A stretch of DNA of 64,000 nt, taken from NCBI GenBank assembly GCA_013397845.1, contig VZTG01001997.1, positions 1,078,884-1,142,883 on the forward strand, given 5' to 3'. Made by a program: the position numbers and the translations under genes. Every line of letters begins with the position of its first letter. The stretch's first letter is position 1. Positions 52,618 through 64,000 of this stretch are shown here, piece by piece. The stretch is from Melanocharis versteri. Taxonomy: Eukaryota > Chordata > Aves > Passeriformes > Melanocharitidae. The notes under the pieces were generated by a model, which was given only the letters and a program-made list of their open reading frames with translations, searched no databases and was not told where the DNA came from.

Positions 52618-53547
52618 CTAATATGGTCTCATGATCGCTGACAACTTTAGAAAACACCATTCTCCTTATTCGTTAAATTATTTTCAGCACAGGGAATTTT
52701 TGGTTTATGATGTAGAACATTTTTTTTGTAGATCTTATCTATTGCTCTTGCTAGACTCAATATCAGTGTCTACTATAAAGGAAGAAATAATTGCCTTAAA
52801 TGTCTGTGAAAATTTGCTAACACAAATTTTGGGGAATGAGGCAGTGTCTCAAAGAAGCATCTGAATCCTTGTTAGTCACTTTTAAAACTAATTTGAATAA
52901 TGTAGTAAGTCATGAGATTCTAGATAAACCCCCTACTTTAGTCATGCACTGGACTATGATTTAGTAGCTCTCTTTTTATAACTTTTTTGTAAGAATTTTT
53001 TATATGCCATATGGGGTGTAGGATGTAGCTGGAACAGATTGGTGTTCATTAATCAGTAATTTGTACTTCATAAAGTGCAGAATTAGTATTAAAAGTAACA
53101 AATTCTCTAACATTCTTGGTCAGGGACAGCAAGCAATTACAGACATAATGATTGCTGTCCCTACAGGGTTTCTTCCACAGCCACCTCTTTCATTCCCACA
53201 GAATAGTGAGTGCTTGCAGTTTTATGTTTGGAAATGAGTGGCTGCAACATTCTCACTGGGTTATTTAGAAGCAAAGGTGATACAGCCACAAACTGAGTCA
53301 CACACTGAGCAAATCTGGGATGAGACCACAGGAGTTACATGATATCATAAGAAACCTGACCACATAAAAGAAAGTTAAAGGTATTATCAAGCTATGAAAA
53401 GTCATGAAAAAGGAAATCAGACCAGTGTAAGTCTCAAAAATTTGGTAGGTCAGAGAGGAAGAAACATTTCTGTAAAGAAATTTGTAGGATTTTTATTATG
53501 TACTGTAAGCAGCTCTAAGATTCACTACCCAATGCATTAGCAGGATG

Positions 53548-53549
53548 TG

Positions 53550-53584
<35 letters not shown>

Positions 53585-53586
53585 GT
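53548..53586. repeat. (TA)n microsatellite
   Basis: About 19 alternating TA dinucleotides with one C interruption near 53562. Self-complementary, so able to extrude as a cruciform. Likely polymorphic. Confidence 0.93.
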
Positions 53587-53977
53587 ACTTCTCTGGGTTT
53601 ATTTTATGCTACCAACAGTCTTAAGAAATCCTACTTTTCATTAGAACACTCTAGGCTTAATAAACGGATGACACATCACAGCTATCATGCATAGGCTCAC
53701 GATCAGCAGAACAGGCACTAAAGAGTCCACTGTAAGGTATGAAAGATGCCCAGAAAGTGTCTTCAGGTACAAAAGAAGTCTCTGAATTCTTAATTACTTA
53801 TGTGATTATGTCTTTTGAATTGGATTTATTTTTACATTTAATACAGCAGAAGTTCATTGACGTAAACAATAGGTCAATAGTGGTAGTAGTGGTACGTATC
53901 TCTGCTACTTTTATTCTGTTCTCTCTTACACATTCATGTGTGGTTTTTTTACATGAAAAACTAGTACTTTTTAGAAT

Positions 53978-54027
53978 ATTTATTTATTTATTTATTTATT
54001 AGCCCAGGTGTACTTGTGTGTGTGTGT
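53978..54027. repeat. (TTTA)n followed by (TG)n
   Basis: Roughly six TTTA units end at 54000. After a 14-bp spacer come about six TG units (54015-54027). Two separate simple repeats placed close together. Confidence 0.85.
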
Positions 54028-54507
54028 TTATACTGCTGTGTGTTCTTGTGTTTATGTGGAATATCACAAATCAAATCACTGAAAAACCTGGAGAAGCTTA
54101 ACTTATTGTTCTTGTTCTTAGTGTGCTGCAGAAAATGTGGTCGCGTCCATCAAAGAGCTCTTAAATTTCCCAATCAAGTACAGACCAAATGGATATAAAT
54201 CAAAACATGGGCAACTCAAAGAGCTATTCCGTTCAAAAGTTCATCTACATTTAGATGATGTTTTTCTGGTTTAGTGTTTCTTGTTTTCAGGTAGTTTATA
54301 TAAGCTCCCATGGTTTAGTGCTGATGAGTCAAACATGACGGCGATGCAAATCTGAACTTCATGGATTCTCATTCATACTGAAACTCCAGATGTCTTGTGG
54401 TTTTGGTGTCACAGTAGAATGATGCAAAGTACTGAATGTTGTCACCTATGATGTAAAGTAAAATGTTATGTATCTGGATTTGAACTACCCGCTACAGAAA
54501 ATGTGTG

Positions 54508-54538
54508 TTTGGGGTGGTTTGGTTTGGTTTGGTTTGGG
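54508..54538. repeat. (TTTGG)n pentanucleotide repeat
   Basis: Imperfect first units (tttggggtgg), then about four clean TTTGG pentamers. It contributes a Pro/Asn/Thr-rich nonsense frame on the minus strand. Confidence 0.88.
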
Positions 54539-57500
54539 CTTTTTGACCCAGTGACTCTGGCCTTGTAATTTCAGTAACTTCATAACTCTGAGCTCTCTGG
54601 ACCAACCATAGAAATAAAGTTCCAAGTTTCCTTAGGAATAAATGATTGCCAGAGACAATTTCTCTTCCAAGGAACAATTAAGGCATTAGCTGAACAAAGA
54701 GCTTCATCTGGCAATTAGTATTCCTGTGGTGAACAGGGAGAGAATTAGTTAGAGATACAAGAGGCTCAGGCTGCAAGAGCTAAAGAAAAAGGCTTGGTGT
54801 GCAAGCTTTCTGATGCACCAATGCCTTTTTGCCTCCCAGTTTGAGAATCTCTAGCATTTATTTTTCACAATAGTTTAATACTCTTGTGTTGAAAGAATAC
54901 ATTATGGTTCAAACATTCATCTCTGCTTCAAAAGATAGGCAACAGCTACTGGAAACAGCAGGGCTCTCTGCTGTGTTTTTAGTCCTGAGGCTGATCAATA
55001 AACTCCAGTGACACAAGGGAGGAAGGGGTAACACACTCACACACTGCTCAGCCCCAGGAATGCAGAAAGGATGAATAGAAAGCTAAATGTTTCTTTAAGG
55101 AATGAGACCCAAGCACAGATGGCACTCTGTATTCATGGAAGGCTCCCACATGGTGCAAAGAATTAGAGCCTGCAGGGCCTCATAAAAATAGCAGAATCAC
55201 CTATACTCAAAATCTTCAGCCTGATTCACTCTCAGCTACATCGCTGTAAGATAGTAGGAGCAAAGGTATTAAAGTCATTGGATTAATGCAGTGTAATGCT
55301 GTCCTTAGAGCTGAACCTCACACCCACTGTGTGAAACGCTCCTAGTGACTGTGTCATGAATAAACCAGCCAAAAAACCTAAAACTCCATCTTTAACTGTG
55401 GTGAACTAGATCATGGGTTCTATATGGGGCCATGATACCCCTGTTGAGGTGGAAATAATCCAGAAATCCAGTTTATTGGAGCATCTGGGGTTCTCACAGG
55501 GATTGGATTTTGGTCTTAGTGATTTCTAAACCACCATCTCTATAATTATTTTCTTTAGCTCAGAAGTAGCATGAAGTCAGGAGAAAGAAAAAAAATGGAA
55601 AGCCTCTTTTTTCTGTCCAGTAATATCCAGATGCCTATCCAGGTGCTTACCCATAAGAGAAAAATAAGCTGATGTCATGCTCAGCCTTCTAAGCTGCTAA
55701 TCAGAAGAATAAAGTTCCAAATATTCCAGAAGTTCAGAATACCTGGAACAGATTAAAATATTGCTGCTTAAGTGATTTGGCTAATTCCAGGAATCTCCAC
55801 CTTAAATGGAAACAAGCAGAATTTATCTGCTGGACATTTGTAGTGGATATAAATAACACATGCCACATACAGACAAATGTTTGTATTAATTTAGGCCAAC
55901 TAAATCTTTCCACGGTTTCTATATTTCTAAGTTCACTTGTGCTGCATACATGCGTGCTAAAACAGATCCAAGAAGAAAATAAAATAATCTCTTGATTTTG
56001 ATTTAAAACAAAGGCACAGTTTGTGTCTTTGATGTTCTCTAGTAGATCATTTGACAAATGTAATTTCTTCAGAATTTATGCGCTGTGGTTGTGCTAGTTC
56101 TGAATTCTCCTTAGTAATGGGGAAAACTAGTTATGTCAGTATCATGTTTGCTGATGCTTTAAAATGAACTTTTGGCTGAATTTCTGATCCCATGGAAATT
56201 CTGTTAAAAGAACATAATGGTAAATTTAAATCAATTTGGGGAGAAAAAACCTCTTCATTTAACTGCTGCACACCCAGGTGTGCCAGACTGCACTGGAGGC
56301 AGCAGTCTGGGGAGAAGTGAGGTGTGACTGTGTCTCTAGCCCACGCAGGCCCTAGGATTTGTACGTGTTCCTGTCTGAAGAGTCTCCCTTTCTTGAGTTT
56401 TTACTGAGGAAAAAGTGAATTGAAGGGGACTCTATTTGTCCCATACCCTTCACATCTTCTCAGTCTCGATCTTCTCAACCATGAGTGATTTGTGTTGTGG
56501 CTTTCTGCTAACTGGGGCTCTCCACTCTGGGATGCTCCTTGAGATGTGCTCCATGAGGCTGTGGACCAGGGAGGGTTTTCAGAAGTCACAACTTGATGTA
56601 GATCCACCAAGACCAAATTCCTGATAGAAGGGGTTGCTGATGCAGTCCCAGCTGTGAGCAGTATTGGGGTTTGAATAAGAACTGACTTTGGAGGGAAAGA
56701 AACATCGTCAGACAAGAGTCAGGGCCCACGATAAATCTTATATCAGATATGTAATGGTTGGAGTTGGGATAAAATTAGAGACAGAGGAAGAAGAATGGAT
56801 TGTTATGTGAATAGCAATGGGATTGTTGTTCTTTGTGCATAACAGCATGCTAGGTTGTTCATTTGATGGAAACACATCCAAGAGCAACATAAAGTGTGAG
56901 AAGTCAGACTGGTCTGGTCTTAGACATATAGCTTAAATACATGATCTAAGTTCAGTGAGGATGGATTAAGCATTGATGAATTTGGAGATCATAGAAGTGA
57001 TGATCTTACAAATACACATGTTTATTAAGCACTATAGAGCCAGCACATAAAGTAAGTTGGAGTAATTAAATAAGAGGAAGGCGAAGGGGTGAAAGAAAAC
57101 ACCATCTGCTAACTCTCGATCAGTCACTTATAAGCAAACTGGAATATAATGAAGGCCATTGCATTCTGATCATGAATAGATCCGTCTGCTTGGCTTGTGT
57201 TGTTCTTCCTCAAAAATAGTGCATATGTTTTGTAACAGTTTGGTAAACACATGAAAGAGAGAGGAAAAAGAAAGCTAAAAAGTCTCTGCTGAACTGTATG
57301 AAATGAAGAAACTTGGATGCTTCATGGCATTTTTAAAATATTTATTTTACAGACAATCTTAACATTTACGATATCAATATATCGTTTGAAGGTACGAGCT
57401 TGGTTATGCAGTCAGCAGTTTCACGCTGCCCTAAGATCATTGTATTTGACAGAGAGAATCCAGATCAACACTAATTCATGACCTGCCATTCTCAGTTATT

Positions 57501-57735
57501 CCTAGCCATCAACTGATGCACTGATTCTATTAGGTGACTGCTAAATGTGGGGTGACTCATGGAATCTCCTCGAGGGTTGACATAGCAATTGCTTTTAAGT
57601 CTGTGAGCTTTTCAACATGAATGATGACTCTCTAGGCTATTAATATAGAAGAGTGACATAAAATGTCATAGCCACCTGTTGTGTCAACTACCAGTGGCCA
57701 ATAATATATGTTAACACAAGGCAAATATTCTTTAA

Positions 57736-57839
57736 TTTATATATATATATATATGTATATCTGTATGTGTATATCTATATATGTGTGTGTATATATATAC
57801 ATACATATACATACACATATATATACATACACTTATATA
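57736..57839. repeat. Compound TA/TG/CA microsatellite, about 100 bp
   Basis: Starts as (TA)n, passes through TGTA/TCTA variants and a TG run, returns to TA, then ends as CATA/CA units. The half-and-half arrangement (TG-rich then CA-rich) makes the array partly self-complementary, so it could fold into a long imperfect hairpin. Confidence 0.92.
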
Positions 57840-60800
57840 ATGAAAGAATAATTTGATTAGAGGCAAATAATTCAATTACTGCAAAGAGTAAAATTCATTG
57901 CAGCATCGTCATTGTCATGGGCATTCAAATCCTGCTCATGAAGCACTTAAGTAGGTGAATGACTTTATATGAGAAGGAAAATCTCACAACACAGAGGACG
58001 ATAATATGTAAAATGCATTTGTACTTAAGTCTTTTTTGGAAGTCATTATGTTGAGACATGCAATTACTGATACAATCTTTTAAGGACACTTTCCAGCATA
58101 CATGTGGTAAAGATTCAGTCCTAGTGGAGTCAGTTCAGCTTAATTATGAAATCAAGAAAGAGTGTTGGGAATCTCTGCAGAAGCTGTAAGGTTGGTCACT
58201 GTTCATATTATTTAAAACTCAGTATCTCCATTTGAATGGAAATTTTCAAAAAGAGCTCATCTCTAGTTCATTTAAAATGGGAATACTTTTGGCAGTTGAT
58301 TTGCTTGTCCATCTAATCTAGGACTATGCAGGATATGGTATCATGAATAGCAGTGTGGGATCTGCGTCAGATTCGTTATTGTTTCTTTGGCTTTGAAGCT
58401 ACCAGCAATCAAGTCCGTGCTTGGGAAGGCTATGGAAGCACTCCTTTGCAAGAAAGGCAAACTGCTTCACCTGCAGAAGGCACAACTACACCTGCCAACG
58501 CAATGGAGCTGTGCAGTGTGCAGGTGACAAGCTGTACCTAAAACACTTCTGGGGAAATGTCCACTCTGTCCCACACCAAATACATATATGTTCCTGCCCA
58601 GAATTTTTGGGGAAAGGCAGTGTGTTCCTTAAAAGCAGCACTGAGCAAAATAAACCTAAGAGGACTTCCATTTTGTTTTAAAACCATGTTCCTGATGCCA
58701 TTAATTTTACTTTCATTTGTTACAGCAATGAAGCACCACATTTTGGCTGAGAGAAGGAAACAGTGCACTTACACCAGGCATTAATTAGGACTTCAATGTA
58801 CTTGAAACTAATTTTAAGAAGCGTTGATATATGTACTACGTTCTTCTGCTTGCAAATGCTCTCTGGCCTTATTTCAGCTAATGACCTTTAATTGTGAAAA
58901 GTAAACAGGATACACAGACAAAATGGTGCTTGAGATATGCTAGAAATATTCTCTAGACAGTCAGCATGTTTGCATCTTTTCCAGCTCTTAGCATGTTCTT
59001 AAAGGTACACTCCCAGAGATTATAAAGTTGTTTCATTGCAATTCAAATTAGTTTCAAGACAGTTCAGGTGGGAGGACTAGAGCCCAGTTCTGGGGCTGAC
59101 AGTATTTCAGGCCAGCAAACCAGGATAGCTCAAGCTCACACATGATGCAGAAACATGCACAACTCTTGGGGCACTCATGTAAGGTTTGGAGACTCTGAGA
59201 CAGGGAAAAGAAAAAGTCCCTCCAGATTGCTTAAAGGAATGCTTTTTTCTAGCAGCTAATTCTTGTTACTGAGGGAAAGTGAATTGCTCCCTCTACACCC
59301 ACAGTTGCCCATCTATGACCAAGTAACATTTTTCCACTGATGGGGCCCCCTGAGTACTTTTCCCAGAGTACCAGGCTTATCTGCCTTGTAACGTCCACAA
59401 AAATAAACAGAAACCACTATGTGGCTGGTTAAATGTGAGTCTTGAGGAACTGTTTTCCAATCTCCGCAGTATAATAGGGGAATGTCAGTGCTACACGATG
59501 ATAAATGTGCAGGGGCTGAGTTTCCCATGTTTTAGCATAAAACCTGTTTTTCCTTTGTACTTAACTTGTATCACATAATCATCAGGGACAAATGGATGCT
59601 GTGGGAGCCACTTACACAGCTAAACCCTTGAATATCTTACAACTTAATACAGAAAACGCATCTTTGCTGTGATTTTATTGTCTCAATGGAGTTATTTAGC
59701 CTTAGCTGAACACTACATTGAATTATCTCTTGCAAAACAACCCCCCTGCTTGTCTATCTGACATCCAGAAACTTAAAGAGGTTACTTGCTGTCTAATGTC
59801 ATAGTCAATTACTTTTTAAAAGACAATTTTACCAGTTGGCACCTGGCTAACTGACCGTAGCTGCCCTCTCCTTGGAGACAGCGTCCCCAGGTCAGCTCTG
59901 AAGTTCAGGGTTGGGGAGCATATGCACCTCATCTGCTAGAAATAAATAGATGACATCTCCACACAAGAAATAATCTGATTTACCTGGTGATTTACATAAA
60001 GGCTGTGATAGGAGGTTTGTATCTGCTCTTATTTAATCACTAAACTTTTGTCAAGATCCCATTCCTATTAAAATTTGAAAAGCCAAGAGGGAGAAGTATA
60101 TTTTAGCGTCATGAAACGCATTATACCTTGCACGTCATTTAAAAGCAGAGCAAACATGGGCCCTGTCACAAATTTGTTACAGGGAGATAGTGTACAATAA
60201 ATGGGATGAAATTAAATTTGGGAGTGAAGACTGTCATAAAACTGGTCAAAATCACACAGATCCTGCAAGGCTGTTCAAGAAACATGCACGATTTCAAACC
60301 ATTCCCACCTCACCAAACATGGTCATTTTGAGGCCTGTGCCAAGATATTTCAGACCCTACACAGTCCAAGACTAAATGTTTACACAGGAACATTTGGAAA
60401 GCTAAAATCCAAGTAACATGAATATGTAAACCACATGAATCCCTTTCTACTCTGTTTAAAATCACTTATTCTGCATGAGATTATTCACACATTGGGATTT
60501 AAGGTAACACAACTGACTTCAAATTCCACCTTCAGATGAATCTTTTTGTGTGAAAACAAGCCATGAATTATAACTGATACATGAAAGGCTGCCTTTTGAC
60601 TCAGTCGGCTGTTTGCCTGAAAGCCTGAAAGCAGATGAAAAGGTGCTAAAATTAATGAGTTAAAAAGTATCCTGCCTATTTTTAGAAAAAGGTAAGATTT
60701 ACTCCCCCGGTATTACAGATACAACTTTACTGTCACTGTATTGATGGTTTGCAAAGTCATTCTAATGCTCTGTGCCCCGGACTATTTTTTAAATAGAATT

Positions 60801-62125
60801 TGCTTTTAAAAATTATTTTGGCTATCCGCCTAAAAGTAATGTACTTAAATATCAGAAGAGGATATTTCCAGAAAGCACGCACTGCTATTTAATTATTTCA
60901 TATCTCTAACGTAATCACTTTACAAGAAAACTTCATCTCCAATCAGCTTACAGAGAAATGGGAGAATTCACTGAAAATATTAACACTGTTCATTGTTGCA
61001 TGAGAGACTGTGGTTGAATGGGGTGACCTGCTGTCATCTCTAAACTCAGGTGAACAGGAACTCCTAACAGGATACATAACCAAAGCCTGATCTGTTCATG
61101 AAGTCTGGAAACTTTTGAAATACATTGTGATTTAATTAATGCTTTGTAAGGATGTGCATTTTAATGAAAAAGAATTGCAATAAAGTTTTCAGTTTTAAAA
61201 AAAAGAGCTAGCTGAATAGAATTTACATTGCTTTACTCATAGCTTGCACGTATTATCAATAGTCATATTCGGTACTTTAAGCCTTAAGAAAGCAGACAAC
61301 TTATTTTAAGAATTCCTCTTCATATTATTCAGATTTTTAATATGCCATAACATACTGTAGATTTCCTCTTTTATAGGACTCCCACATAGTCACATGGGGA
61401 AAAGATTCAGACATAAGTAGCATGAAAATCAGTCTGCACTGTTCAGTGGCATACAGAATTACACTGCTCCTTAGTAGAACTGCATCTCAGGTGATATTTC
61501 TGGGGGAGCTTTGTGATATCATTAAAACAATAGTGACATTATAGAATTATTTCAAATTTCAGTGTGTATTCTTCCATCTGGTAAATCACTAAATCAAATG
61601 TGAAGTATTTCTATATGAAAAAGATGTGATCTCACTGTTGATGTCAAGAGACAGTTCCCTGTTGATGTTCTTGGCATCTTGGGCTTATACTAGCAAAAGA
61701 GCAAAAGGTAAAAACTTGCATTTACTATTATCATTTTTGTGGGAAACTGAGACTAAAATGCAAGAGACGTTATTGAAAAAAACTGTTTTAAAATTTATGT
61801 CAACTGCGACGATTAGGGACACAATTTTAGAAGATAAAAAATATCTATAAAATTATTCAAATCAGATATTAAATGTTCCAGTTCTTTGCACGTTTATTGT
61901 TCCAATTTGAAGTGCCACTGTAGGTGACAACAATGCGCAAAAATGGACTGATATTTTTTTTATAAGTGGACAGAGAGATTGTCATCTGTAACACATTATT
62001 TGCTGAGATCTAAGCTCCAAGAGCAGACTCACTATTCTCATCAAGTCAAGAACTACAGAGCCTGAGCAGGGCTCTTTCAAATAGTTTCCCTAAACTTTTA
62101 ATGAGAAACTTGGATCAGAATATAT

Positions 62126-62126
62126 T

Positions 62127-62158
<32 letters not shown>

Positions 62159-62165
62159 CGTTGTC
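62126..62165. repeat. (TTG)n trinucleotide repeat
   Basis: About 13 TTG units, the last ones carrying TCG/TC changes. The minus-strand frame reads as poly-threonine, but no gene context supports it as coding. Confidence 0.93.
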
Positions 62166-63866
62166 ATCACTTGCCTTATTGAAAGAAGAAATGGATTATA
62201 TGAAGCGAGTTTGGATGGTTCCTGTTTTTCAGTGGATCTCTGCAGTTTCTGAAAGCTTGAGTCCAAACTGCAAATGCTAAGGTCCTTCTCAGTGTTCAGA
62301 TGGTTGAGATTTATTTGTAAGAAAGTAACTTCAAGGGATACCAACTAAACCAGTTTCCAGGTACCTTCCATTAAGGCACTCTGTGCACTTGTGCTGAACT
62401 CTGTGCTCTCTTCTTCTTCAGCCTGGGAAGAGACTGTTCTGTTCATTGGAAATTTTTCTGAATAAAAGATGCCTCATTTACATTTAATGGTTTGATGTCA
62501 CCAAAATCACATTGAATCTCTGTTTTGTCATAAGTTTTAGGTTCACACTTCTTAAAAAATATTGTAATGTTAATGGCAGGTGCAAATAATGGATATTGTT
62601 CTTGAAATTCTTTGCTGTGCATGAAATTTCAGTAAATCTGTCTTTACAGTAGGCTTTTGGTGAAAAAATAATAACTTGTATATAAAAATATGCAACGCAT
62701 AATTTCAATTGTAGGCACTGCCAAAGCACAGAGAAGAGAAGCGGATTTTGGCCTGGGCAAAAGCCACAGAGTGACTGCTTCTGTTAAACACAATTGTAAG
62801 CAATCATTGAAGTCAGTTGGTAGCTGCATGAACAGTTTAAATTTATCCATAACATAAATCCATAATGTACTCTTGACAGGAATAAAATAATGTGTTTAAA
62901 ATCAATACGTAACCATGTCTAGGTTCACATGAATGAGACTTTCCTTGTTTCCATCAGCAGAAACAGAAACAGACCAGATACTTTAAATTTCTTCAAGCAA
63001 AATACATAAACAAGAAATGTTAACATTAGTCTATGAGGTGAATCTAGTAAAGAAAATGAGTAACCAAGAAAATTTTAAATTAAGCTTTTGCCTAAAATAG
63101 ATCCCTGTGAGAAAAGAGTCAACTAAACATCCTTTTTTTCAACTGACCCCCAGAGGGACTTCCATAAAAATCCTTGTTGGACATAACTTACGATATGGGA
63201 ACTTGCCCAGGAATTATTTCTGTGATGACTGTAAGAAAAACTTGTGAATGTTTCTGGAAACATGCTACTTCAAGTCAATAATAAAATTATTATTTTTTGA
63301 GCTGTTGTTTGTTATCAGCTGTGAGTTCCTTTCTGAATACAGCTCAGAGTGAAAGAGCTGACTAAAGGAATGCTCTTGGATCAAACTGGTATGTTCTCTT
63401 TTCTGTATTTCATTTTAATCTTCCGTCTGTATGAGAAAACTGTGATATATAGCTGACTCTCCTCTTAAAATACAGAATAGAATAGTCATTGATGAGTCAC
63501 ATGATTATAGAATAGAAGCAGACACGAAAGGTAAAAACGTGACAGAAAGCAGTCAGAAGAAACATGAGATTAATATTATTCCATTAAATCTGTCTTCTTC
63601 TCGAGGAAATGCTTTTACTCTGGGTACCAGGGAGGTTGGACAAGGCAGTATCTTCTGGAGCAGTGTTGCCTATTAATATAAGTGCTGGAATAAACATATA
63701 AACTTATAACTATAATTAATGGTCCTATTTGAAGGGCTACAGAGTCTTTTGATTTTTTCCAGTTATTATCACAACCTTTGCGTTTTTCTTTCAAGGGTAT
63801 GTTAATGCATATGAAAGATGTAAACTCATGGCCTAGATCTCTTTGCACCTTCATTTGTCCTGTTTT

Positions 63867-63900
63867 GCAGTACTTATCTGCAGTACTTATCTACAGTACA
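63867..63900. repeat. Short tandem duplication of a 13-bp unit
   Basis: Two perfect copies of 'gcagtacttatct' (63867-63879, 63880-63892) and a partial third ('acagtaca'). Probably a replication-slippage duplication. Confidence 0.85.
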
Positions 63901-64000
63901 TGGGATAAAGCCAGCCAGACACTGGAGAAAAATAGATTTGATGAGTTCATTCTGTAGTATTAAATCAGGAGATAGGAAATTGCATCTTGTGCCCTCTTAT

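Larger units (their letters stand above)
52618..57735. other. Unique sequence with microsatellites, no gene recognised
   Basis: TA, TTTA/TG and TTTGG arrays are listed separately. The longest frames are 107 codons (55734-56057, -), overlapped by a plus-strand frame at 55777-55995, and 104 codons (56401-56715, -), overlapped by 56436-56624 (+). Opposite-strand overlap and lack of motifs argue against coding. Confidence 0.55.
57840..64000. other. Unique A+T-rich sequence, no gene recognised
   Basis: No open frame exceeds about 90 codons. The TTG array (62126-62165) and a 13-bp tandem duplication (63867-63900) are listed separately. The block 60.44-61.16 kb has the look of conserved non-coding DNA: no repeats, an AP-1/MAF-like 'tgactcagtcggc' near 60598, and several ATTA/TAAT cores. 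This is unproven. Confidence 0.5.

Noticed and set aside
57895..57930. 'cattcaaatcc' as a tRNA B-box
   Set aside because: No A-box at the right spacing and no cloverleaf stems.
62090..62344. Minus-strand frame with poly-threonine
   Set aside because: Product of the TTG repeat with no coding context.
63625..63660. 'ggttggacaaggcagtatcttctggagc' as a CR1 3' fragment
   Set aside because: Only the first eight bases agree well with CR1; no second block nearby.

Overview
The window looks like a gene-free stretch of a bird nuclear genome, either intergenic (gene desert) or deep inside a very long intron. The main evidence is five recognisable pieces of CR1 LINE retrotransposon. Three of them (11807-11860 on -, 36131-36184 on +, 52479-52617 on +) carry the typical avian CR1 3' end, a 'gatctt..tccaacc' block followed by an 'attctatg'-like tail. 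Base composition is A+T-rich, there is no operon-like gene packing, and stop codons are frequent in all six frames. The species cannot be fixed from this; the CR1 types fit a galliform such as chicken, but that is inference.

No protein-coding gene, rRNA, tRNA, snRNA, recognisable microRNA, CRISPR array or bacterial-type mobile element was found. The longest open frames (163, 134, 133, 126, 121 codons) resemble no family I know. Several sit in small G+C-rich patches where stops are rarer by composition, or overlap another open frame on the opposite strand, so I treat them as chance. Splice-site pairs and poly(A) signals occur by chance in DNA like this, so an unannotated lncRNA or an isolated exon cannot be excluded.

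Layout: 1-11.8 kb is unique sequence with G+C-rich islets at about 1.48-1.62 kb and 10.24-10.64 kb. A short antisense CR1 tail follows at 11.8 kb. Unique DNA then runs to 22.1 kb, with G+C-rich patches near 18.3 and 20.7-21.2 kb. An old, roughly 670-bp CR1-type LINE remnant lies at 22.12-22.79 kb and still shows the reverse-transcriptase F-A-D-D box. From 22.8 to 36.1 kb the DNA is A+T-rich, with a TG/TA microsatellite at 24.95 kb, a possible second decayed LINE at 27.6 kb and a long CTTT tract at 32.4 kb. From 36.1 to 52.6 kb there are three CR1 tails and G/T-rich simple repeats. From 52.6 to 64 kb there are TA, TTTA, TTTGG, TA/CA and TTG microsatellites and unique A+T-rich DNA.

No exciting undescribed system is visible. 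The leads most worth testing are the old LINE at 22.1 kb, possible conserved non-coding enhancer blocks (30.2-30.8, 49.0-49.4 and 60.4-61.1 kb) judged only from sequence texture, and a primer-binding-site-like motif at 33.88 kb.
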